From a virus: a DNA stretch of 64,000 nucleotides. The position numbers were made by a program, and so were the translations under genes. The DNA lies in IMG/VR virus record IMGVR_UViG_3300045974_000156, positions 1 through 64,000 of that record. The stretch is one strand, 5' to 3'. The notes below the pieces were generated by a model that had not been told where the DNA came from, ran no database searches, and worked only from the letters and a program-made list of their open reading frames with translations. Each line of letters starts with the position of its first letter. The stretch's first letter is position 1. Below are positions 47,054-55,400 of the stretch, one piece after another.

Positions 47054-47368
47054 CTAGCAACCAGTGCCGAGATCAGGGGTCTGATCGACCTGAAAGATGC
47101 TCAGGAGAAACTTATCCCAAGTGGTCTGGTCTTCCTTCGGTGACTTCTCAGGTGCGCCGCTGCTGACCACAAGCCGGTGACGAATTCCGGGCTTCTGGCA
47201 GCCAAGTCGATTCTGGGCAATCAGCCGCCCACGGGCTCGGCTCCACTGATCGTGAGGATTAGCCCTAGAGTAAGCCACAATCACCTTCTGCCCCTCAAGC
47301 TTATATGCAAAAGTAAGACGCTGCTCAGGGAAGTGCCGGATCTCGATCTTCTGGTTCTCGTTTGTCAT
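47054..47368 (-). CDS. minus-strand small protein, unknown
   Basis: A 104-residue protein. I start it at MTNENQ (47368 on the minus strand), which has a GGAG site 6 bases upstream. The N-terminal ~45 residues look like an antiparallel beta sheet (KIEIRHFPEQRLTFAYKLEGQKVIVAYS). The middle is basic. It has its own promoter and terminator and so is an independent unit, unlike its late-operon neighbours. A regulator is possible, but nothing in the sequence proves it. Confidence 0.6.
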   Translation of the reverse strand: MTNENQKIEIRHFPEQRLTFAYKLEGQKVIVAYSRANPHDQWSRARGRLIAQNRLGCQKPGIRHRLVVSSGAPEKSPKEDQTTWDKFLLSIFQVDQTPDLGTGC

Positions 47369-47399
47369 CTCTTTCTCCTTTGTGTACTTCGCAGGAAGA

Positions 47400-47429
47400 A
47401 CCATAGACCAGATAGCAAGCCAGAGTCAA
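47400..47429 (-). promoter_or_regulatory. minus-strand promoter of the divergent pair
   Basis: On the minus strand TTGACT (47429-47424) and TATGGT (47405-47400) have an 18-base spacer, 31 bases before the start codon at 47368. It is back to back with the + strand promoter at 47438. Confidence 0.45.
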
Positions 47430-47437
47430 GATCTTTG

Positions 47438-47465
47438 TTGACCCCACCAGCAACCATGCTACAAT
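47438..47465 (+). promoter_or_regulatory. promoter for the 47500 operon
   Basis: TTGACC 47438-47443 and TACAAT 47460-47465 are separated by 16 bases, 34 bases before the ATG at 47500. The -10 box differs from TATAAT at one base, making this one of the best sigma70-like matches in the window. Confidence 0.65.
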
Positions 47466-47499
47466 CAGCTTTAGATTTTATCCTACGGAGATTTCAAAA

Positions 47500-47778
47500 A
47501 TGAAAAAGACAGTCTATACTTTACGTCCCGGTATTTCGATTCTTGCCTATAAGGGTCGCCGCGTAATGCCTGGCGAGTGGATCGATGACAATACTCTAGT
47601 CAATAATCCTTCTTTCATGCCAATGGTTGCCGACTTTCCGGAACCTCAGATTAGGGAGCAGATGCCTGTCCCGGTAGCCCCGCTACTAACTGAACAGATG
47701 CCCGTCAGCAAGCCCACAGTGGTTCAGGAAGCCCCCGTAGAGAAGCTTGAGAAGCCTCACAAGGGTAAGAGGGGCTAG
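47500..47778 (+). CDS. small Pro-rich virion-region protein
   Basis: A 92-residue protein, first gene of a four- to five-gene + strand set. Residues 1-45 form a compact beta-like domain (YTLRPGISILAYKGRRVMPGEWIDD). The rest is Pro/Val/Gln-rich and disordered, ending in a basic tail. ACGGAG precedes the ATG. I do not recognise the family; small proteins of this type commonly accompany capsid genes. Confidence 0.6.
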   Translation: MKKTVYTLRPGISILAYKGRRVMPGEWIDDNTLVNNPSFMPMVADFPEPQIREQMPVPVAPLLTEQMPVSKPTVVQEAPVEKLEKPHKGKRG

Positions 47779-47779
47779 T

Positions 47780-48313
47780 ATGTCAGAAATAGACATAGGG
47801 GCTTTGAAATCTATTGTTGATAAACAGAGGGCTGATTTCATTGAGAGGTTAGAAAAAGAAATCGGACCTGTTACCGGTGCAAAATTGGAAGATCTGCGGG
47901 AGCAGTATTGGATTGATACAAAAAACGCAGAAGCACTCCATAACCTGTATACAAAATCCGCCATAGTAGCCATTGCCACCGATAATTATATGGGGCAGTT
48001 CGGAATAACAGAGGAGATCCGTAATCAAGCCAACGATTTGATGCAAAAAATAGATGCGCTAGTTAGGGCTCAGAATATCAGAAAAAATGAATCAGATGAT
48101 AGGCTTATGGTAGCCAATAAGGCTATGTTCGATCAACTAAGTACGGAAAATAAAACAATCGGACTAGATTTCTTAGATTCACGATATCTAAAAAAGGAAG
48201 AATCAGAGGAGGCGATGAAGGCTCCACTTCCAGAAGCGTATGGTGTTAATTTGAAAAGATTTAAGGAGTTGGCTTACAAGGACACTACTCATACTGTTGG
48301 AGGTAAGATCTAA
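47780..48313 (+). CDS. helical protein of unknown function
   Basis: A 177-residue, mainly alpha-helical, charged protein. I start it at MSEIDIG (47780), one base after the previous stop, with GAGG upstream. Residues ~10-110 look like long amphipathic helices (IVDKQRADFIERLEKEIG; IRNQANDLMQKIDALVRAQN). The last 40 residues are less ordered. No enzyme motif is visible. It overlaps the next gene by one base. A scaffold or minor head component is possible. Confidence 0.6.
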   Translation: MSEIDIGALKSIVDKQRADFIERLEKEIGPVTGAKLEDLREQYWIDTKNAEALHNLYTKSAIVAIATDNYMGQFGITEEIRNQANDLMQKIDALVRAQNIRKNESDDRLMVANKAMFDQLSTENKTIGLDFLDSRYLKKEESEEAMKAPLPEAYGVNLKRFKELAYKDTTHTVGGKI

Positions 48314-48555
48314 TGACTGCCACATTACCTGATGGTACCAAGTTAGAAGGTACACCAGAAGAAATTAGTAAAGCTCTGAGCCTCATGGGAACATCAAAAC
48401 AGGCTGTGCCTTATTATGTACCTTATCAACCTATTTGGGTCATTCCACCATATACACAACCATATAATCCGCAGCCGTGGTACACGATATCTTCAAATAC
48501 TATCGGGACATCGGTAGCCGAGAATCCGAAGATAACGTATAGTGTTATAAACTAG
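48313..48555 (+). CDS. small Pro/Tyr-rich protein, unknown
   Basis: An 80-residue protein coupled by TAATG to the previous gene. The N-terminus (ATLPDGTKLEGTPEEISKALSLMG) resembles short domains that precede disordered tails in phage proteins. The C-terminal half is rich in Pro, Tyr and Trp (YYVPYQPIWVIPPYTQPYNPQPWY), suggesting an extended interaction segment. It is the last gene before a 164-base structured gap. Confidence 0.55.
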   Translation: MTATLPDGTKLEGTPEEISKALSLMGTSKQAVPYYVPYQPIWVIPPYTQPYNPQPWYTISSNTIGTSVAENPKITYSVIN

Positions 48556-48719
48556 CCCGGCTTGGTAGTCCCGTAGGATATATAGCCTCGTGGCTGGTAT
48601 CATGGTAGTACCTGAATTTTGTCTAGACTGGTAAAAACTCCAGCCTGTACAACCATGTATAATTATATTATCCTAAGAGGGCTTACCTAACTGGAACATA
48701 GATTCGATTAGAGGGCCCG
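48556..48719 (+). other. structured intergenic region with a -10-like box
   Basis: Within 164 bases there are nested inverted repeats. AGCC 48584-48587 pairs with GGCT 48592-48595. An arm at 48601-48611 pairs with 48647-48657 with one mismatch and encloses a CTGG/CCAG hairpin (48628-48643). A TATAAT at 48658-48663 follows at once. It probably carries a promoter and an RNA structure for the collagen-like gene; no -35 box is clear. A T-loop-like sequence near 48690 does not form a tRNA. Confidence 0.35.
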
Positions 48720-49229
48720 TTGATCCTTCAACCCATCATATCGCGTCCAGGTCCACAAGGTCCAGCAGGAGCTACAGGTCCACAAGGACCCCAAGGTCCC
48801 GAAGGACCGCAAGGACCACAAGGACATACAGGACCCGCCGGACCTCAAAGTAATGGTGGGGCGGTTATTCTTGGGGCAACGTGTACATCACTGGATAATG
48901 TTGGGGATCTGGTGTATATTGCAGGGTCAGGGATGATCGTATCTAGAGCAGATCCTACTAATAACTCGAAAATGCCAGCAGTCGGTTGTATTATTTCCAA
49001 ATCATCAGATACGGATTGTGAAGTGCAAGTAGGCTCTGTTGTTACAAACGTGTATTCAGGATTAGTACCTGGAAAGATTTACTTTGTAGGTACAGATGGT
49101 AGTATTACAGTATCTAGACCGACACCGCAAATAGGAAGGTCGCTCTTGGTACAACCCGTGGGAGTAGCATTAGATATTTCAAAGTTTCTGATCAATCCGA
49201 GCCCCACCATAACCCGATTAATAGGATAA
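48720..49229 (+). CDS. collagen-like virion fibre protein
   Basis: A 169-residue protein with TTG start and a GAGGG site. Residues ~10-42 are eleven Gly-X-Y triplets, mostly GPQ/GPA, which should form a short collagen triple helix. The C-terminal ~120 residues are a beta-rich domain ([13 protein letters not shown] ... [15 protein letters not shown] ... [12 protein letters not shown]). It shares its order and spacing with the C-terminus of the 49667 gene. Collagen-like trimers in phages are usually fibres or capsid spikes. Coupling to a coiled-coil protein 4 bases downstream suggests joint assembly. Confidence 0.75.
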   Translation: MILQPIISRPGPQGPAGATGPQGPQGPEGPQGPQGHTGPAGPQSNGGAVILGATCTSLDNVGDLVYIAGSGMIVSRADPTNNSKMPAVGCIISKSSDTDCEVQVGSVVTNVYSGLVPGKIYFVGTDGSITVSRPTPQIGRSLLVQPVGVALDISKFLINPSPTITRLIG

Positions 49230-49232
49230 TTT

Positions 49233-49601
49233 ATGACAAAAAAGATCAATAATAACAAGCATCTGAAGCCAAAGCAGAAGAAAGCCGAGAAGGTTCAGAA
49301 AGAACTTCAGCTTGATAGCGACACTAGACTTAATTTCTGTAGATTAGAGGCTGAAGTTAGGGCTTCTAAGAATCAGCTAACCATGGAACAGATGAAACTA
49401 ACTCAGCTTATCAAGGATCTGGATAAAGAGGGGGTTATTGCCAAGTCCCAAGTAGCCGTTTATGAGTCTGCCAAGCAATTGCACCTAATGGAAGCTAAAT
49501 ATTTCGAGCTTAAAAAGGACATAGAGAAAAAGCTCAACATAGAATTGAAAGATTATGGATTCGATGATGAGACCGGGATTTTGCATAAAATAGAATCGTA
49601 G
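49233..49601 (+). CDS. coiled-coil protein, unknown
   Basis: A 122-residue basic-then-acidic helical protein. The Lys-rich N-terminus (KKINNNKHLKPKQKKAEK) precedes ~70 residues of continuous helix with heptad-like spacing (RLEAEVRASKNQLTMEQMKLTQLIKDL), followed by a short C-terminal segment. It starts 4 bases after the collagen-like gene. A structural, possibly trimerising, partner of the neighbouring fibres is plausible. Confidence 0.55.
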   Translation: MTKKINNNKHLKPKQKKAEKVQKELQLDSDTRLNFCRLEAEVRASKNQLTMEQMKLTQLIKDLDKEGVIAKSQVAVYESAKQLHLMEAKYFELKKDIEKKLNIELKDYGFDDETGILHKIES

Positions 49602-49633
49602 GCTACACTTTAATTAACGATTCCCCCCACCCA

Positions 49634-49651
49634 GCAGACTCCATTGTCTGC
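49634..49651 (+). promoter_or_regulatory. leader stem-loop before the abundant fibre gene
   Basis: GCAGAC 49634-49639 and GTCTGC 49646-49651 pair perfectly around TCCATT, just before the AAAAGGA ribosome site of the 49667 gene. Similar leader hairpins precede the 9536 and 42646 genes, so they may stabilise strongly expressed messages. Confidence 0.45.
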
Positions 49652-49666
49652 CCAAAAGGATAGATT

Positions 49667-50959
49667 ATGGCCCTACGTAAATTTCTTTTCATGAGTTCTG
49701 AAGGCTATTACCAAGAAGCACAGCCGACTGACTCGCTAGACCTCGGTGGACTAACGATGAGCGGTGCCATCGACATGTCCCCCGATGGCGGAACTACAAC
49801 CTACAAAGTTACCAATGTAGCTGCTGCTACTGTTGCCGGTGACGCGCTAATCTTCGGACAGAGCGGCGTAACCCTAGGCGATAGCATCATCCTAGGTGGA
49901 ACTTCACTCGCCAGCGGAAAGAGCTTGACTCTATCCGGCGGTGGAACAATCACCGGTCTACCCCTAACCCCTGCTGGCGCAACCGAAGCCGCTTCCAAGT
50001 CATACGTTGACTCGGTAGCTCAGGGTCTAAACATCCACACCCCAGTAGACGCCCTAGCAGCCTCTAACATCACCACCCTATCTGGTCTAACCACCACCGT
50101 AGACGGCATCGCCCTAGACACTGACGGTCAGCGCGTTCTATTGAACGGTCAGACCAACCCAGTAGACAACGGCATCTACGTTGTACACTCTGGATCCTGG
50201 ACCCGCGCTGCCGACATGGCAGTTGGTTATCATGCAGCCGGTACCTTCGTATTCGTCCACGCTGGTGGAACTACTTACGGATCCACTGGTTGGGTTGCCA
50301 ACGTTGACAATCCTAACGACGTAGTTGGCACCAATGCAGATACCTTCATCCAGTTCTCAGGCGCAGGCACCTACCTAGGATCTGGTGGTATTCAGCTAGT
50401 CGGTAATACCTTCTCTGTAAACCTAAACACCAATCCCGGTCTACAGATCACCGCTAACAAGCTAGAAGCCAAGCCAGACAACACCCGTGGTATGGCTAAG
50501 GACTCAAGCGGCTTGTTCGTAGAGGTAGATAACACCACCATTACCTTCAACGGTTCTGGTCAGCTAGCCGCAACCAACGCTCAGTCAGCTATCTATGCCA
50601 ACAGGGTAGAGAACTCCGTCACCGCAGGAACTGGCGGCGTATCCGCTGGCGATCCTGTATACGTATCAGCCAACAGCACTGTCGCCAAGGCAGATACCGA
50701 TTCCGACGCTCACTCACGCTGCATCGGTCTAGCACTCGCCAACGTAGCAGCCACCAACCCAGTAGAGATCGTATCCAGCGGACCTCTCGCTGGCGTTCTC
50801 TCTGGCGCTACCGCAGGTCAGCCTTACTACCTAGCCACTGGCGGTGGTATCGCTACCTCTCCCCCGGGCGCAGGCAAGCGCGTAATCCGCGTAGGCGTTG
50901 CTGTCAGCGCAACCGACTTGTTCGTACAGATCCTAGACTATGGCAAAAAGGCTGCTTAA
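49667..50959 (+). CDS. abundant virion fibre/decoration-like protein
   Basis: A 430-residue protein with the same biased codon use as the major capsid gene. The N-terminal ~110 residues contain repetitive beta sequence (GGLTMSGAIDMSPDGG; SLTLSGGGTITGLPLTPAG). Residues ~115-240 match a domain common in phage fibre proteins (LDTDGQRVLLNGQTNPVDNGIYVV ... GSWTRAADM ... TGWVANVDNPNDV). Residues ~310-430 resemble the C-terminus of the collagen-like protein. The combination suggests a trimeric fibre or spike present in many copies. Exact location is not determined. Followed by the GIY-YIG gene with its own control region. Confidence 0.75.
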   Translation: MALRKFLFMSSEGYYQEAQPTDSLDLGGLTMSGAIDMSPDGGTTTYKVTNVAAATVAGDALIFGQSGVTLGDSIILGGTSLASGKSLTLSGGGTITGLPLTPAGATEAASKSYVDSVAQGLNIHTPVDALAASNITTLSGLTTTVDGIALDTDGQRVLLNGQTNPVDNGIYVVHSGSWTRAADMAVGYHAAGTFVFVHAGGTTYGSTGWVANVDNPNDVVGTNADTFIQFSGAGTYLGSGGIQLVGNTFSVNLNTNPGLQITANKLEAKPDNTRGMAKDSSGLFVEVDNTTITFNGSGQLAATNAQSAIYANRVENSVTAGTGGVSAGDPVYVSANSTVAKADTDSDAHSRCIGLALANVAATNPVEIVSSGPLAGVLSGATAGQPYYLATGGGIATSPPGAGKRVIRVGVAVSATDLFVQILDYGKKAA

Positions 50960-50971
50960 GGCAAATTCTAT

Positions 50972-51000
50972 TTGACATAATCCGCACACTGTGGCATGGT
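50972..51000 (+). promoter_or_regulatory. promoter for the GIY-YIG endonuclease gene
   Basis: TTGACA 50972-50977 is a perfect -35 box. Seventeen bases later CATGGT 50995-51000 is a weak -10, which lies in the 5' arm of the hairpin at 50993. Transcripts from here would start near 51007 and lose the hairpin. Confidence 0.45.
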
Positions 51001-51027
51001 AGTCCTCTAACCGGAGGCTACCATGCC
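50993..51027 (+). promoter_or_regulatory. hairpin that hides the ribosome site and start codon of the GIY-YIG gene
   Basis: GGCATGGTAG 50993-51002 pairs with CTACCATGCC 51018-51027, extended by CCTC 51004-51007 with GAGG 51014-51017 and one bulged T. This 14-pair stem buries both the CCGGAGG ribosome site and the ATG at 51023-51025. Any transcript entering from the upstream fibre gene should be translated poorly. Confidence 0.7.
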
Positions 51028-51595
51028 ATTTGTGTATAGTTTGCTTGAACCCCTGACCCACGAAGTACGCTACATAGGCTGTACAAAAGGCTCCTTGAGT
51101 CAGAGACTCTCTACTCATATTTCTAGGGCAAAACAAGGGTTGACCAATGTCAGTTGTTTTGACTGGATTCGTGAATTGTCAGAGCAAGGGCTAAGACCTA
51201 AGATCCTACTAGAATCTGAGCACCTAGATTCGGATGCAGCTTATGCCGAGGAAACTAGGCTGATAGATATGTATCGAAGCAAAGGTGCCAGAATATTGAA
51301 TAAAGCTAGTGGTGGTCCGGGCTGTTCTGGAGCCATCAGAAGTGCAGAAACCAGACTCAAGATGGGTTTAGCTAAGAAAGACATTCCAAAGACACAAGAG
51401 CACAGGCTGAATCTAGCAATTGCAAACGGCGGCAAAGATTTCATAGACAACACTGGTGCTGTCTATAAGAATATTCATGAGGCTGGAGAAAAACTCGGCA
51501 TCGCGTACCAAAATATATGGAAAGTATTAGCCGGTAAACGCAAGTCAGCCGGTGGCAGAACCTTTAAGTATATTGAGCAGTCCAGTAATTTGTAG
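51023..51595 (+). CDS. GIY-YIG homing endonuclease with a C-terminal DNA-binding repeat
   Basis: A 190-residue mobile nuclease. The N-terminal GIY-YIG domain shows VYS (4-6) and RYIG (16-19), R28, H32, the catalytic Glu region YAEETRLI (74-81) and ILNKASGG. Residues ~145-187 are an IENR1-type DNA-binding repeat (GAVYKNIHEAGEKLGI ... GGRTFKYIE) found in intron-encoded nucleases. A middle segment (SAETRLKMGLAKKD) resembles a NUMOD3-type motif. It is a free-standing homing gene between virion genes, under the hairpin and promoter described separately. Confidence 0.9.
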   Translation: MPFVYSLLEPLTHEVRYIGCTKGSLSQRLSTHISRAKQGLTNVSCFDWIRELSEQGLRPKILLESEHLDSDAAYAEETRLIDMYRSKGARILNKASGGPGCSGAIRSAETRLKMGLAKKDIPKTQEHRLNLAIANGGKDFIDNTGAVYKNIHEAGEKLGIAYQNIWKVLAGKRKSAGGRTFKYIEQSSNL

Positions 51596-51653
51596 TTACT
51601 GATCTTACCTGTTATTCTTATTTTGGACTTACACTTTATCCCAAGAGGCTATC

Positions 51654-51884
51654 ATGGCTATTATGAAATGGATTTTCAACCAAGGCGTAAATACTGCTAG
51701 GATGCCGTTGCCCGCAGGCACCAGGAATCTAGCTATTTACAAGCACTCTCCTCTACAGGGCGAGATTCACCAGCTTACCTTTGCCCCAAATGCCACTAGT
51801 GCCTCAGTTGCTATCGGCACAGGATCCATCGCTCAGGTACGAGCCCTAGCAGCAGAGCACTATCGTTACCAGAACGCAGACTAG
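51654..51884 (+). CDS. small virion-region protein, unknown
   Basis: A 76-residue protein with a CAAGAGG ribosome site. It reads like a small beta-rich structural protein (MKWIFNQGVNTARMPLPAGTRNLAIYKHSPLQGEIHQLTF). It has no transmembrane or catalytic motif. It lies between the GIY-YIG gene and the fibre genes. Its codon use is similar to its neighbours, supporting a real gene. Confidence 0.55.
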   Translation: MAIMKWIFNQGVNTARMPLPAGTRNLAIYKHSPLQGEIHQLTFAPNATSASVAIGTGSIAQVRALAAEHYRYQNAD

Positions 51885-51899
51885 ATGTAACTCAGGCTG

Positions 51900-51952
51900 G
51901 TTCTGGCTGATTTTTTGTGGGATAATGCTATGGATCCTACCGGAGCCAGAAC
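51900..51952 (+). promoter_or_regulatory. inverted repeat ending at the ATG of 51953, with a -10-like box inside
   Basis: GTTCTGGCT 51900-51908 is perfectly complementary to AGCCAGAAC 51944-51952, which includes part of the GGAG ribosome site and touches the ATG at 51953. Inside the 35-base loop GATAAT 51921-51926 is a -10-like box. A transcript started there would lack the 5' arm. Confidence 0.5.
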
Positions 51953-52465
51953 ATGCCTGCAATTAATCTCATCATACCCACCAAAGATTCGGTTGAGGGG
52001 TATGAAGAAGAAATAGAGACACATACAGACGGTCTCGCGGCAGCAGGGTTCTACCCACAAATAGGTAGTGTTAATAATTTACTTGCTGGAATGGAACGAG
52101 ATACCTCCGGTAACCTGACATTCAAGGATCAGGTTGCCGGAGGTCCTTATACCCTTACTCAATTACTAGCATCCGGTGGAAGCGGGACTACTAACGTAGT
52201 TTCGACTTTCTCTATTTCACTAAATCCCCCTACAAGCGAGATATTTGGAACTGTCACGGGGCTTGCTGGCGCACCTGTGAGGGTCGCTGGCTTTTCTGTA
52301 ATGGAGCAAGGTGTTTCCGTTACCACTGGTTTAGTTTATGATGTACAGGTAATAAGTTTGACCGCTGATGGTTTTAACTATAGATTATCTATCGGACGAG
52401 ATGAATGGTGGCCCGGACCCGGAACCATGACTCTTAATGTCCAGTACCTCTGGAGCGCCACATGA
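51953..52465 (+). CDS. fibre-type protein, unknown
   Basis: A 170-residue protein translationally coupled to the following giant gene (ATGA overlap). The N-terminus (INLIIPTKDSVEGYEEEIETHTDGLAAAGFYPQ) is mixed. Residues ~60-170 look all-beta (STFSISLNPPTSEIFGTVTGLAGAPVRVAGFSVME; MTLNVQYLWSAT). The coupling suggests that it is a virion partner, perhaps an adaptor, of the 1984-residue protein. No family was recognised. Confidence 0.6.
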   Translation: MPAINLIIPTKDSVEGYEEEIETHTDGLAAAGFYPQIGSVNNLLAGMERDTSGNLTFKDQVAGGPYTLTQLLASGGSGTTNVVSTFSISLNPPTSEIFGTVTGLAGAPVRVAGFSVMEQGVSVTTGLVYDVQVISLTADGFNYRLSIGRDEWWPGPGTMTLNVQYLWSAT

Positions 52466-55400
52466 GTATTATTCAGGATCCGGCAGGAGCAGGAGCAGCG
52501 AACGTAGTAGACGCTGAGTCTCCTGACTTCACAAGTAAAAAGGCATTAGTTGTCGCCATTAGTGCCGATTATAGCAAGTCAAACCAAACAGTTTCTAACT
52601 CCCTGACCGGAACAGCCAATATATCCATAAGTACGGCTGCCGCCAGTACTTGTGGTATTCAGGTGGCAGGAACATGGACAGGCACCCTTCTATTTGAGTC
52701 TACTCTAGACGGGTCCACATGGGTCTCTGTGTTGGGCGCATCGGTACCTGGAAATATAACATCAACAAGTACAACCTCTAATGGCGTGTGGTTAGTAGCC
52801 ACTTCAGGTATAAATGCCTTAAGGGTCAGGGGTAGCACAGTCGGATCAGGCACAGCTATTGTAACGCTATCAGCATCACTAGTTGCACAAGAGGTGTCGA
52901 TTACATCCACTACTGGGTTAACAGACGCACAGCTTAGGGCTTCTCCCATATCAGTAACTTCATCATTACCGAGTGGAGCCTCCACGGCAGCGTTACAGAA
53001 TTCGATCAATACTACCCTGACCGAGATATCCGGTCAGTTACCTACCACTCTGGGTGCAAAGACAACCGCAAATTCAGTAGCTGTTAATGTAGCTTCGGAT
53101 CAGACAGTGGTGGTATCTGCATCTTCATTACCTCTGCCGACAGGCGCTGCACAAGACTCTACTTTGACAAGTGGAAGCCAGAAAACACAAGTAACAGCAC
53201 TCCCATCAATCCCGGCAGGCACAAATACCATAGGTGCCGTTAACCAAGGTACTGGAGGGGTTAGTGCGTGGAAGATAGATGGCTCAGGATTTACACAGCC
53301 TGTTTCAGCCGCATCTTTGCCCCTACCCAGCGGCGCAGCCACTAGTGCGCTACAAACGAGCGGTAATAGCACCCTAAGCACCATATCAGGGCAGTTACCA
53401 GCATCACTCGGGGCAAAGACTACCTCGGCGTCGGTTGCCGTTAATATAGCATCTGATCAGACCGTACCGGTTTCCGGAACGGTTGTGGCTACTCAGTCCA
53501 CAGCAGCAAATCTAAATGCAACCGTAGTAGGCGCAGGCATAGGCGGAACTCCCGCTGGTGGTGTATTATCTGTTCAGGGCGTAGCTAGCATGACAGCCCT
53601 GAAGGTCGATGGGTCGGGTGTTACCCAACCCGTATCTGCCACCGCCCTACCTCTCCCTACCGGTGCCTCGACAGCAGCACTCCAGACAACTGGAAACTCC
53701 ACACTGACAGCTATCTCAGGGCAGATTCCTTCAACTCTGGGGGCTAAGACAACAGCAGCGTCCCTGGCAGTAAATATAGCGTCTGATCAGACAGTTCCTG
53801 TATCGGTAGCTACATTCCCGTTACCAACCGGAGCAGCTACTTCGGCAAATCAGACCGGAGGCGGTCAGAAGACACAAATAGTAGATGCATCCGGAAATGT
53901 ACAACCGGCAGGAGATACCGTAGCTAGATCTTCGTTTCAAAAGATAACAGACGGATTCAACGGTCCTGTGGCTGTTAAGGCTGCATCTACCGCACCAGCC
54001 GCAACAGACCCCTCCCTGGTAGTTTCTATTTCACCTAATACACCGACCCTACCAGTATCGGCGTCAGCCCTACCGCTACCAACCGGCGCTGCAACAGCAG
54101 TACTACAGTCAACTATCTCCGGTCAGCTACCAGGAACTCTAGGATCCAAGATAACCTCTGCATCGTTGGCGGTTAACATTGCCAGCGATCAGACCGTTCC
54201 AGTTAGTGCGTCTGCTCTACCCCTACCAAGCGGAGCAGCTACTTCAGCAAAACAGCCTGCACTTGGAGTAGCAGGCACCCCGTCAGCAGATGTTTTGACT
54301 ATTCAGGGTAACGCCTCAGGAACGCCGATCCCAGTTTCCGGATCAGTAGCCCTAACCGCCGGATCCAGCACTATCGGTAAAGTAGACCAAGGCGTAGCAG
54401 GAGCCTCGGCTTGGAAAGTTGATGGATCTGCTGTAACTCAGCCTATCTCGGCAGCCTCCTTGCCGTTGCCGACAGGTGCAGCAACATCCGCAAATCTAAC
54501 GACACTGGGCGCTCAGACTACAAAAATTAACGATGGGACAAACACTGTTACCGTAAAAGCAGCCAGTACTGCTGCCGTAGCAACAGACACCGCGATAGTC
54601 GTAGCCATCAGTCCGAATAATCCGATCACTACCTCTGGAACTTCCACTGTTACACAGTCTACCGCTGCCAACCTGAACGCAACCGTGACACAGGGTCCCG
54701 CTGGCGCAGCGGCTTGGAAGGTAGATGGGTCTGCTGTTACTCAGCCTATCTCTGGAACCATTACAGCAAACCAAGGTTCCGCTAGTGTCACAGCTTGGAA
54801 GGTTGACGGATCTGCTGTAACTCAGCCGGTTTCTGGAACCATAACAGCATCCCAGGCAACTGCTGGAAATCTAAACGCAACCGTAGCCCAAGGCGCAGCG
54901 GGGGCTACAGCTTGGAAAGTAGACGGTTCTGCCGTCACTCAGCCGGTCAGCGCCTCCGCGCTTCCGTTACCTGCCGGTGCAGCCACCAGCGCATTACAGA
55001 CAACCGGTAATACATCCCTATCAGCCATAGCAGGGCAGCTACCCTCATCCTTGGGTGCAAAGACTACCGCCAATTCAATGGCTGTTAATATCGCATCCGA
55101 TCAGACTGTACCGGTCAGCGCCCTGATCCTACCTCTTCCATCTGGTGCCTCGACCGCTGCAAAACAGCCAGCACTGGGCGTAGCCGGTACCCCATCTACA
55201 GATGTCCTGACAATTCAGGGTATCACCAGCATGACCGCTCTAAAAGTCGATGGTTCCGGAATTACACAGCCTGTTAGTGGGACATTCTGGCAGACAACCC
55301 AGCCAGTATCGGCAGCCTCGTTACCTCTGCCTATTGGCGCAGCTACATCGGCAAACTTAACTACTATTGGAAGCCAGACTACTAAGATAAACGACGGAAC

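Noticed and set aside
48556-48719. tRNA gene
   Set aside because: A TTCGATT sequence near 48691 resembles a T-loop, but its flanks do not pair and there is no acceptor or anticodon stem.
48745-48850. CRISPR or other DNA repeat array
   Set aside because: The periodic sequence encodes Gly-X-Y collagen triplets; there are no spacers or palindromic repeats.
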